From the NCBI GenBank assembly GCA_029261955.1, contig JAJDAI010000137.1, positions 1-6,560 of the forward strand: 6,560 nt of DNA, given 5' to 3'. Origin of the DNA: Deltaproteobacteria bacterium (GTDB lineage: Bacteria; Myxococcota_A; UBA796; UBA9615). The position numbers and the translations under genes are program-made. This document shows positions 1-6,246 of the stretch, piece by piece (within the stretch, counting starts at the first letter, position 1; the number at the start of each line of letters is the position of its first letter). The notes below the pieces were generated by a model. It saw nothing but the letters and a program-made list of their open reading frames with translations, ran no database searches and was not told the origin of the DNA.

Positions 1-1
1 C

Positions 2-889
2 TCGGGCCTGCTCTACCTGGAGCGCCTGCGGGAGCTCGAGCCGAACCGGCGGGTGGTGGTGGTCGACCTCGACGTGAACCAGCCCACGGTGCTGGAGGCC
101 CGGGACCGCTACGGGGCCCGGATCGTGGCGGGCGACATCACCCACCGCCCCACCCGCGCCGCGCTGCGCCTGGACCGGGCCCGTGGCGTGCTGCTGCTGA
201 CGGGCGACGACCTCGCGAACCTCGCCGCGGCCTGGGACATCGCCCGCGAGCACCAGCAGCTGGCCGTCGCGGCCCACGTCTCGGACCTCAGCCTCAAGCG
301 CTCCGCCAAGCAGCTGGAGGACTCGGCGGGCGAGCGGGTCCGCATCTTCAACTCCCACCGCATCGCGGCGGAGCAGCTGTGGCAGGGCTCGCTGCGCCAG
401 CACTTCGCGGACACCAAGGCGCGGGACGTCGTCGTGCTGGCTGGCTTCGGCCGCTTCGGCCAGACCATCCTGGAGCACCTGATCCGCAACGCCGCCGACG
501 AGCTGTCCCACGTCGTCGTGCTGGACCGCGCAGCCGGGCCGCTGGTGCGCCAGTACCGCGACCAGGTCGGGGCGCCCGAAGGCTTTCGCTGGGACGTGCT
601 CGACGGGGACCTCAGCGACCCCGGGGTCTGGGACCAGGTGGCCCTCATGCTCGACCCCGCGGCCGAGTCGCCGGTGTTCGTGCTGGGCGTCGACGACGAC
701 AGCCAGAACCTCGCCGCCGCGCTCCAACTGCGCGCCCGCTTCCCCCACGCCCGCACCTTCGTCCGCTGCTTCCAGGACTCCCAGTTCACGCGCGAGCTCG
801 CGAGCACCCGCGGCGTCGACGTGCTCGGCCTCGAGGCGATGCTCAAGGAGGCCATGGGCCGCATGCACCTCGAGGTCTTCGTCCGGTAG
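2..889 (+). CDS. Tandem RCK/TrkA-N NAD-binding protein (5' truncated)
   Basis: This is the C-terminal 295 residues of a protein whose start lies left of the window; the frame is open to the edge and ends at TAG 887-889. Two Rossmann-like RCK (TrkA-N) domains are visible. The first shows a strand VVVVDLD ending in acidic residues, then GARIVAGDIT and VLLLTGDD. The second begins VVVLAGFGRFGQT, with an intact GxGxxG dinucleotide motif at visible residues 148-153 and the acidic VVLDR strand after it. It then has DGDLSDP and VFVLGVDDDSQNL, the usual order for this fold. Such tandem RCK modules bind NAD(H) or other nucleotides and gate K+ channels or Trk/Ktr transporters from the cytoplasm. An N-terminal two-helix channel pore may lie upstream, but it cannot be seen. 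No TrkA-C domain follows; the protein ends soon after the second domain. The gene converges on the YchJ-like gene with a 15-base gap. Confidence 0.88.
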   Translation, partial: SGLLYLERLRELEPNRRVVVVDLDVNQPTVLEARDRYGARIVAGDITHRPTRAALRLDRARGVLLLTGDDLANLAAAWDIAREHQQLAVAAHVSDLSLKRSAKQLEDSAGERVRIFNSHRIAAEQLWQGSLRQHFADTKARDVVVLAGFGRFGQTILEHLIRNAADELSHVVVLDRAAGPLVRQYRDQVGAPEGFRWDVLDGDLSDPGVWDQVALMLDPAAESPVFVLGVDDDSQNLAAALQLRARFPHARTFVRCFQDSQFTRELASTRGVDVLGLEAMLKEAMGRMHLEVFVR

Positions 890-904
890 CGCCGCCGGCC
901 GGGC

Positions 905-1309
905 TCAGATCGCGTCGACGTAGGTCCAGCGCCCGGCGAGCTGCCGGAATCGGCTGCGCTCCTGGATGACCTGGGGCACGCCGTCCAGGAGCAGCTTCGC
1001 TTCGAAGCTCACCGTCGGCAGCCCGTCCGCGAAGCCGGTGTCCTGCACGTCCAGGCCCAGGAAGCGGGCCCGGGCGCAGTAGTCGCGGAGCTCGGTCGCC
1101 CAGCGGGCAGGGTCCGGCCGCCAGTGGGGGCCCGCGGGGTCCGTGCTGGCCATGAGGTAGGCGACCTCGCCCAGCAAATAGGCCGTATAGCGAGATCGCA
1201 TGAGCGCTTCGGGGGTGGGCGCGGGGGTGCCGCGAAGCAGCGGTCTGCAGCACTGCTTGTGCTTTCTCTCGCTCCCGCAGGGGCACGGTCGGTTGGGCGG
1301 TGCGTGCAC
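905..1309 (-). CDS. YchJ-family SEC-C zinc-binding protein
   Basis: A small cytoplasmic protein of the YchJ (UPF0225) family. The N-terminal SEC-C motif reads CPCGSERKHKQCC, a CxCx8CC set of zinc ligands like that at the C-terminus of SecA. It is followed by the family signature LMRSRYTAY and YLMAST. The C-terminal part keeps FLGLDVQDTG, VSFEAKLLLDG, the E-S-F-like ERSRFRQ and a terminal GRWTYVDA strand, so the NTF2-like domain looks complete. The exact cellular role of YchJ is not established. I chose GTG at 1309-1307, which gives 134 residues with the first Cys at residue 9, close to where E. coli YchJ has it. An alternative in-frame TTG at 1345-1343 adds 12 residues (146 in all). Neither start has a good Shine-Dalgarno. 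The first in-frame ATG (1201-1199) lies after the Cys motif and would remove it. The gene is divergent from the FHA gene. Confidence 0.85.
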   Translation of the reverse strand: MHAPPNRPCPCGSERKHKQCCRPLLRGTPAPTPEALMRSRYTAYLLGEVAYLMASTDPAGPHWRPDPARWATELRDYCARARFLGLDVQDTGFADGLPTVSFEAKLLLDGVPQVIQERSRFRQLAGRWTYVDAI

Positions 1310-1359
1310 GGACTCATGCTTCGCGCACCCGCGGGCCTCGCGCAAGGGCTCGGCCCCGC

Positions 1360-1365
1360 TAAAGT
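1360..1365 (+). promoter_or_regulatory. Putative -10 box of the FHA gene
   Basis: TAAAGT fits TANNNT and stands out in G+C-rich DNA. Transcription would start near 1372-1373, leaving a leader of about 52 bases before the FHA start codon. No convincing -35 hexamer lies 16-18 bases upstream. The call rests on sequence resemblance and position only. Confidence 0.4.
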
Positions 1366-1378
1366 GCGTCGCGTGGAG

Positions 1379-1408
1379 TCCGACTCGAGCCGGGGGGCAC
1401 GAGTCGGA
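1379..1408 (+). promoter_or_regulatory. Leader stem-loop / inverted repeat upstream of the FHA gene
   Basis: A perfect 9-bp inverted repeat, TCCGACTCG (1379-1387) with CGAGTCGGA (1400-1408), encloses 12 bases. Inside it, GCC (1389-1391) can pair with GGC (1396-1398) around four Gs, and outside it G1378 could wobble-pair with T1409. It lies after the predicted transcription start and ends 4 bases before the GGAG ribosome site, so as RNA it could affect access to that site. As DNA it could equally be a dimer operator. I recognise no known riboswitch. Confidence 0.5.
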
Positions 1409-1412
1409 TCGT

Positions 1413-1416
1413 GGAG
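1413..1416 (+). promoter_or_regulatory. Shine-Dalgarno of the FHA gene
   Basis: GGAG is 8 bases from ATG 1425. It decides the start, because the frame is open upstream to an ATG at 1200 that lies inside the divergent YchJ-like gene. It is the only well-placed ribosome site among the genes whose starts are visible here. Confidence 0.65.
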
Positions 1417-1424
1417 CAACTCAG

Positions 1425-2051
1425 ATGAACGTCGTGATCCTCGTCCTGCTCGCTGTCGCCGCTGTGGCCGTCTTCTTTGCCTTCAAGGGCGGAGGGGGTG
1501 GGTCCGAGCCCGCGAAGGCCACGTCGACGCCCGAGCCGCCGCCGCCGGAGCGCTCCACCGAGAAGGTGCACTGGCTCGAGGCCCTCAACGGCGACGCCGA
1601 AGGCAAGACCTGGCACATCGGCAGCCGCCGCGTGACCATCGGCCGCGGGCCCAGCAACTACGTGCAGGTCACCGACCCCAACGTGTCGCGCACCCAGGCG
1701 CAGCTGGTCCCCGAGGGCGCGACGCTCGTGCTCGTCGACATGACCAGCAGCAACGGCACCCGCGTCAACGACGACGTGGTCAAGCGGCACGTGCTCCAGC
1801 AGGACGACGTCCTCAAGCTCGGCAAGGAGGAGTTCCGCTACCACCTCAAGGGCGACTTCGACTCCAACGCGGCCTGGGATCCCAAGGCCGCCGGCAAGGA
1901 AGCGCGCAACACGACCCGCGCCCTCAGCGGCCGCGACGCCCGCGCGATGGTCCTCGCCATCAACCTGCTCGAAGAGCACGAGGGCGACGTGGAAGCGGCC
2001 GCGGCTGCCATGGGCATCGGCGAGACGGACTTCAAGGAGCTGCTGGGCTGA
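1425..2051 (+). CDS. Membrane-anchored FHA protein with Fis-like C-terminal helices
   Basis: A 208-residue protein. Residues 2-20 form one hydrophobic helix; the lack of charge before it and Lys21 after it suggest N-out/C-in topology with a cytoplasmic C-terminus. A Gly and then Thr/Pro-rich linker (21-46) leads to an FHA domain at about 47-143, with GR at 73-74, SRTQ at 88-91, SSNGT at 108-112 and N115. FHA domains bind phosphothreonine peptides. The Arg, Ser and Asn of the binding loops are kept, but the usual His of SxxH is Gln91. Residues 172-208 (LLEEHEGDVEAAAAAMGI, then DFKELL) resemble a Fis-type helix-turn-helix (HTH_8) but lack its usual basic recognition residues, so it is more likely a helical interaction module than a DNA binder. 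The start is set by GGAG 1413-1416. It probably reads a Ser/Thr-kinase signal at the inner membrane; no active kinase is visible nearby. Confidence 0.85.
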   Translation: MNVVILVLLAVAAVAVFFAFKGGGGGSEPAKATSTPEPPPPERSTEKVHWLEALNGDAEGKTWHIGSRRVTIGRGPSNYVQVTDPNVSRTQAQLVPEGATLVLVDMTSSNGTRVNDDVVKRHVLQQDDVLKLGKEEFRYHLKGDFDSNAAWDPKAAGKEARNTTRALSGRDARAMVLAINLLEEHEGDVEAAAAAMGIGETDFKELLG

Positions 2052-2052
2052 G

Positions 2053-2066
2053 CGCGGCTCCCCGCG
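2053..2066. terminator. Possible bidirectional terminator hairpin
   Basis: CGCGG (2053-2057) and CCGCG (2062-2066) form a 5-bp all-GC stem with a 4-base loop. It fills the 16-base gap between the convergent FHA and TetR genes. There is no T-tract on either side, so it is not a standard intrinsic terminator; its placement is the main argument. Confidence 0.3.
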
Positions 2067-2067
2067 A

Positions 2068-2700
2068 TCAGGAGACCCCGCAGAGCCCCCTCAGCTGGAC
2101 CTTGATGGCGGCCCGGCGCTGTTCGAGGCGCGCGGGATCCCAGACGGAGTCGCCGATGAGCATCGCGCTCAAGTCGGGGCTGGCGAAGTAGAAGAGGTGC
2201 AGGCCCACGATGGACAGCGCGAGCTGCTCCGGGTTCTGGGCCGGGATGCTGCCGTCGTCGACGCCGCCCTGCAGAAAGGCGGCGATCTCCGCGAGCACGC
2301 TGGCCACCACCTCGCGGGCCTCGCCGCCGACGAAGGGGCCGTTGTCCAGCATCTCGCGCAGCAGCAGGCCCGCTGCCTGGGGGGAGCCCGCCAGGTAGGA
2401 GACCACCGCGTCGCCGAGGCCATCGAGCCGCTCCACGAAGGTCCCCGGCCCGCGGCTTGCGTCCAGGACCATCGAGCCGAGCCGGGCGAGCACCCCGCCC
2501 ACAGCCTCCAGGTAGAGCGCCTCCTTGCTGCCGGCGTGGTGGAAGAGGCTGGACTTGCGGATGCCCACGCGCTCGGCGATCTCGGCCATCGAGGTGCCGG
2601 AGTAGCCGCCCCGCGCGAAGGCACAACGGGCGGCGTCGAGCACGGCCTCGCGGCTGACGGGCTGGCGCGGACGACCGGCGCGGCGGGGGCTCGGGGGCAT
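2068..2700 (-). CDS. TetR/AcrR-family transcriptional repressor
   Basis: A 210-residue protein, typical TetR length. The N-terminus is basic (RRAGRPRQP), as is usual. The helix-turn-helix spans about residues 17-63: REAVLDAARCAFARGGYSGT, then TSMAEIAERVG and the recognition helix region IRKSSLFHHAGSKEALY. This is a close match to the TetR_N consensus. The rest is a helical ligand-binding and dimerisation domain, including LLLREMLDNGPF and GLHLFYFASPD; its ligand cannot be told from sequence. I chose ATG 2700. The frame is open up to a TTG at 2775, but that extension would cross the operator and promoter and lacks family similarity. The gene is divergent from the surface-protein gene, with 74 bases between start codons and a palindrome between them, so autoregulation and repression of that neighbour are likely. 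The convergent FHA gene ends 16 bases beyond its stop. Confidence 0.93.
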   Translation of the reverse strand: MPPSPRRAGRPRQPVSREAVLDAARCAFARGGYSGTSMAEIAERVGIRKSSLFHHAGSKEALYLEAVGGVLARLGSMVLDASRGPGTFVERLDGLGDAVVSYLAGSPQAAGLLLREMLDNGPFVGGEAREVVASVLAEIAAFLQGGVDDGSIPAQNPEQLALSIVGLHLFYFASPDLSAMLIGDSVWDPARLEQRRAAIKVQLRGLCGVS

Positions 2701-2707
2701 GCGGCGC

Positions 2708-2713
2708 ACCGTA
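2708..2713 (-). promoter_or_regulatory. Putative -10 box of the TetR gene
   Basis: Read on the - strand, TACGGT ends 7 bases before the ATG at 2700. Transcription would start at or next to the start codon, giving a leaderless message. No Shine-Dalgarno is present. The matching -35 zone, about 2731-2736, touches the palindrome but has a poor consensus. Confidence 0.4.
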
Positions 2714-2733
2714 ACAGAGGCCCTGAACTGAAT

Positions 2734-2747
2734 CGACCGATCGGTCG
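2734..2747. promoter_or_regulatory. TetR operator (14-bp palindrome)
   Basis: CGACCGATCGGTCG is a perfect 14-bp palindrome in the 74-base gap between the divergent TetR and surface-protein genes. It contains ACCGATCGGT, the sort of ACCGNNCGGT core seen in operators of many TetR/AcrR repressors. It covers or touches the -35 zones predicted from both -10 boxes, so one bound dimer could block both promoters. That it is the site of the neighbouring TetR protein is inferred from position and form. Confidence 0.7.
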
Positions 2748-2762
2748 GCGGCGCTTGGAGGA

Positions 2763-2768
2763 TATGCT
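2763..2768 (+). promoter_or_regulatory. Putative -10 box of the surface-protein gene
   Basis: TATGCT ends 6 bases before ATG 2775, implying a leaderless transcript. The -35 position for a 17-base spacer is 2740-2745, inside the palindrome. GGAGG at 2757-2761 lies 13 bases from the ATG, too far for a normal Shine-Dalgarno, and it would lie upstream of the transcript if this box is used. Confidence 0.45.
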
Positions 2769-2774
2769 GGCGCA

Positions 2775-4127
<1,353 letters not shown>

Positions 4128-4272
4128 GCCCCGTCGAGCGGGCTCTCCAACCGGACGGAGCGGAGCCCCGGGAACGCGTCCCCCCAGGCCCTGCCTCGGC
4201 CCGGCTTCTCGAAGCCGCGGCACCCCGCCCGTCCGGGCTGCCTCCAAGGTGCCGATCTGGAGCGACGTCGCC

Positions 4273-4290
4273 CCTTACATGCGCCTTACA
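4273..4290 (+). promoter_or_regulatory. PhoB-box-like direct repeat
   Basis: CCTTACA (4273-4279), TGCG, then CCTTACA (4284-4290): identical 7-base units with a 4-base spacer, an 11-bp pitch. This is the layout bound head-to-tail by PhoB/OmpR-type winged helices. It lies about 63-80 bases upstream of a gene whose product has such a domain. Binding by that product is inference. Confidence 0.4.
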
Positions 4291-4340
4291 CCTCGTTTTT
4301 CTTCCCAGGCCTTCGCGTCGCGCGCGCCCCAACACGGTCC

Positions 4341-4346
4341 TAGACT
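4341..4346 (+). promoter_or_regulatory. Putative -10 box of the pseudokinase gene
   Basis: TAGACT ends 6 bases before the GTG start at 4353. There is no Shine-Dalgarno between them or just upstream. The -35 zone (about 4318-4323) is all but pure G+C and matches no consensus, so an activator may be needed. Confidence 0.45.
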
Positions 4347-4352
4347 GATCGC

Positions 4353-5510
4353 GTGGATCAACGCAGCCAGGGCCTCGCGGCCGCCGGGTACGCGCGCAGC
4401 TGGGGGGAGCTCGAGCTGGGCGTGGAGTCCGGCCCGACCGGGCCCTGCCTGGCGGTGCGCGGGCCCGCTGGCCACCCCAGCCTGGGGCAGCTGCGACTCC
4501 TGCACGGAGGCGTGCGCCACCCCGCCATCCCCGAGCTGCTCGGCCACGGGCCGGGCTTCGTGCTGCTCGACGTCGTTCCGCTGCTCGATGGGCACAGCCT
4601 GTGGTCCCAGGTCGCGGGCGACGACGAGCTCCAGCTGAGCTACCCGGCTGGCGCCGCGGTGGGCCGCACCCTCGCCCTGGCGGTGCACGCGGTGCACGAC
4701 CAGATGGGCCTGGCGCTCGGCGCCTCGTCCTGGGCGAACGTGCTCTTCGACGGGGCGGGGGACGTCTTCCTGCTCGCCTGCTCGCCCCCGCCCGCCCTCG
4801 CTGGGGACCCCGGCGGCGGCCCGATGCGGGCCCCCGAGGTCGCGGTGGGCGGGCAGCCAGTCTGGGCCTCGGATGTCTGGCTGCTGTGGGCGCTCTGGCA
4901 GCCCCTGCTCGCCATCGCGACGGTCCCGCCCGAGATGCTGGATGCCCTGGTGGGCCGCTCGCCGCAGGACTCGGGCTACGCGGCGATCTTCCGCGAGGTG
5001 CAGCAGCGGGCTGGGGCGTCGACCCCCGAGGCGCGCTACCCCGACCTGCCTACGGCGCTGGATGCCTGGCGCCGCCTGTGGGACGCGCTGGGCATGGGGC
5101 CCGACGAGGCCGCGGCGCGCTCCCTCGTGCTCGCGGTGGCGAGGCGGGGCGTCGCCGGGGCGCAGGCGCCGGACCCTGAGCCGACGGTCGAGGTCGGCCC
5201 CGAGGCCCGTTGGCTCCAGCTGGGCAGTGGGAGCGTGGACCTGCGGCGCCGTCCGCTGCTCCGCCGGTTGCTCGGGGAGCTGCTGCGAGCCCGGCACGCG
5301 CGCCCGGGGGCCTGGGTGCCGCTGCCGGATCTGATCGCGGCGGGCTGGCCGGGCGAGGTGATCCTCGAGAGCGCGGCGCGCAACCGCGCCTGGGTCGCGC
5401 TGTCGAGGCTGCGTCGTCTGGGCCTGGACGAGCTGCTGCTGAGGGACGACCGCGGCTACCGGCTGGACGCCGCGGTGCGCTTCACCGGCGCGGGCTGGCC
5501 TCCTCAGTAG
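4353..5510 (+). CDS. Pseudokinase-winged-helix (OmpR/PhoB-type) fusion regulator
   Basis: A 385-residue protein without signal peptide or clear membrane helix. Residues about 15-250 follow the order of a Ser/Thr protein kinase: LAVR (33-36) at the VAIK strand, RHPAIPELLGHG (55-66), a DGHSL hinge (79-83), VHAVHDQ (111-117), ANVLFDGAGDVFLL (128-141), RAPEV (159-163) and SDVW (173-176). The catalytic residues are gone: beta-3 Lys is Arg36, the HRD Asp aligns with Ala124, its Lys with Ser126, and DFG is ACS (142-144). Only the Asn129 and APE positions persist, so I expect no phosphotransfer. Residues about 285-377 match the Trans_reg_C winged helix: WLQLGSGSVDLRR, LLRRLLGELL, GWPGE (331-335), a recognition helix AARNRAWVALSRLRRLGL and the wing RDDRGYRLD. 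It is thus a probable DNA-binding one-component regulator with a dead-kinase input domain. The GTG start is supported by TAGACT 6 bases upstream. Target genes are unknown. Confidence 0.8.
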   Translation: MDQRSQGLAAAGYARSWGELELGVESGPTGPCLAVRGPAGHPSLGQLRLLHGGVRHPAIPELLGHGPGFVLLDVVPLLDGHSLWSQVAGDDELQLSYPAGAAVGRTLALAVHAVHDQMGLALGASSWANVLFDGAGDVFLLACSPPPALAGDPGGGPMRAPEVAVGGQPVWASDVWLLWALWQPLLAIATVPPEMLDALVGRSPQDSGYAAIFREVQQRAGASTPEARYPDLPTALDAWRRLWDALGMGPDEAAARSLVLAVARRGVAGAQAPDPEPTVEVGPEARWLQLGSGSVDLRRRPLLRRLLGELLRARHARPGAWVPLPDLIAAGWPGEVILESAARNRAWVALSRLRRLGLDELLLRDDRGYRLDAAVRFTGAGWPPQ

Positions 5511-6181
5511 GGCAGGTCGACCACCGAGCAGAGCCACTCCACCATGGGGGCGCCGGCGCGGAAGTGGGCCTCGAGCCGCTCAGCGAAGTCCTCGCTCAGG
5601 ACCTCGTCTTCGGGGAGGTTGCGCACGGTGATGAAGTCCTTGCGCTTGAGGTCCTCGACGAGCGGGTGCTCCTTGTCGTAGCCCCGCGGCGCGCGGCTCA
5701 GCGACTCGCCGGCCAGGTGGTGCTCGGCCGCCTCGACCGACGCCTTCGCGGCGGCCCAGCCCTCGGGATCGGAGACGATGCCGTCTCGGATCGCCTTGAG
5801 GCTGTCCTTGTCGGGGTGCCACATGCCCAGGCCGACGAAGACCTCGCCCGGCGCCAGGTGCAGGTAGAAGCCCGGCGCGTGCACGTCCCGTCCGCGCTCG
5901 TGGCGGAACTGGATGCCCGTGTGCGTCTTGTAGGGGCTCTTGTCCTTGCTGAAGCGCACGTCGCGGAAGATGCGGAACATCGAGCCGCCGACCTTCTTCG
6001 CCTCGGCCACGAAGTGGGGCGAGATGGCGTGCAGGCGCGCCTCGAACTCGCGGATGAACGCGAGGCTGGGCTCGCGCACCGAGCCCTCGTAGCGGTCCTG
6101 GTGGGCCTTGAACCAGGCTCGTTCGTTGTTGTCGGCGAGGTCCGCGAGGAACTCGAAGAGGTCGTCGTCAAAGGCAGGCAT
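5504..6181 (-). CDS. DUF2461 family protein
   Basis: A 225-residue protein of the DUF2461 family (TIGR02453), at the usual length. Conserved family segments are visible in order: FLADLADNNERAWFKAH with YE (11-32), FRIFRDVRFSKDKSPYKTH (69-87), PGFYLHLAPGEVFVGLGMW (103-121), IRDGI (131-135) and, near the C-terminus, FITVRNLPEDEVLSEDFAE. It is predicted cytoplasmic; no biochemical role is established for the family, though a conserved RDxRFxKDKxPY segment suggests a functional site. ATG 6181 has no Shine-Dalgarno but has TAGCCT 6 bases upstream. Its last 7 bases overlap the 3' end of the convergent pseudokinase gene, so read-through transcripts of the two would be complementary there. Confidence 0.92.
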   Translation of the reverse strand: MPAFDDDLFEFLADLADNNERAWFKAHQDRYEGSVREPSLAFIREFEARLHAISPHFVAEAKKVGGSMFRIFRDVRFSKDKSPYKTHTGIQFRHERGRDVHAPGFYLHLAPGEVFVGLGMWHPDKDSLKAIRDGIVSDPEGWAAAKASVEAAEHHLAGESLSRAPRGYDKEHPLVEDLKRKDFITVRNLPEDEVLSEDFAERLEAHFRAGAPMVEWLCSVVDLPY

Positions 6182-6187
6182 CTGCGG

Positions 6188-6193
6188 AGGCTA
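6188..6193 (-). promoter_or_regulatory. Putative -10 box of the DUF2461 gene
   Basis: Read on the - strand, TAGCCT ends 6 bases before ATG 6181, the same layout as at 2763-2768 and 4341-4346. No Shine-Dalgarno is seen, so a leaderless transcript is likely. No clear -35 hexamer is visible. Confidence 0.4.
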
Positions 6194-6229
6194 GCGCGAA
6201 GCGGGCGCGGGTGCGGGCCGCGGCGGCTC

Positions 6230-6246
6230 AGGCTCGTGAGGAGCCT
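6230..6246 (-). terminator. Hairpin directly after the unrecognised Cys-containing gene
   Basis: On the - strand, AGGCTC and GAGCCT form a perfect 6-bp stem with a 5-base loop, beginning at the base after the TGA stop (6249-6247). No T-run follows. Its place between two same-strand genes, the second with its own -10-like box, fits a terminator. Confidence 0.4.

Larger units (their letters stand above)
4128..4352. other. 225-base regulatory gap before the pseudokinase gene
   Basis: I see no gene here. The 5' part has a weak hairpin, GGGCTC (4140-4145) with GAGCCC (4163-4168) around a 17-base loop and without a T-tract; it may end the surface-protein message. Farther on are a 10-bp palindrome (GCGACGTCGC, 4262-4271), a 7-bp direct repeat (4273-4290), a pyrimidine-rich stretch with five Ts (4291-4307) and a -10-like box (4341-4346). 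The last 90 bases are less G+C rich than the genes, as expected of a promoter region. Confidence 0.5.

Noticed and set aside
891..904. GC-rich self-complementary run (CCGGCCGG, 895-902) between the RCK and YchJ-like genes as a terminator
   Set aside because: The palindrome has no loop and no T-tract; it is too short to claim.
1373..2191. GTG at 1373 placed 7 bases after TAAAGT, like the leaderless starts, opening a long frame across the FHA gene
   Set aside because: The frame gives an Arg/Gln/Pro-rich product typical of an out-of-frame reading, while the FHA frame has a domain and a Shine-Dalgarno. I keep the box only as the FHA promoter.
2757..2766. GGAGG followed by ATG at 2764 as the real start of a + strand gene
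   Set aside because: Only two bases separate the GGAGG from that ATG, and its frame lacks the signal peptide that begins at ATG 2775 and soon leaves the coding pattern.
4275..5537. 420-residue open frame on the - strand
   Set aside because: Antisense shadow of the pseudokinase gene; the product is rich in Arg, Ala, Gln and Pro with no recognisable fold.
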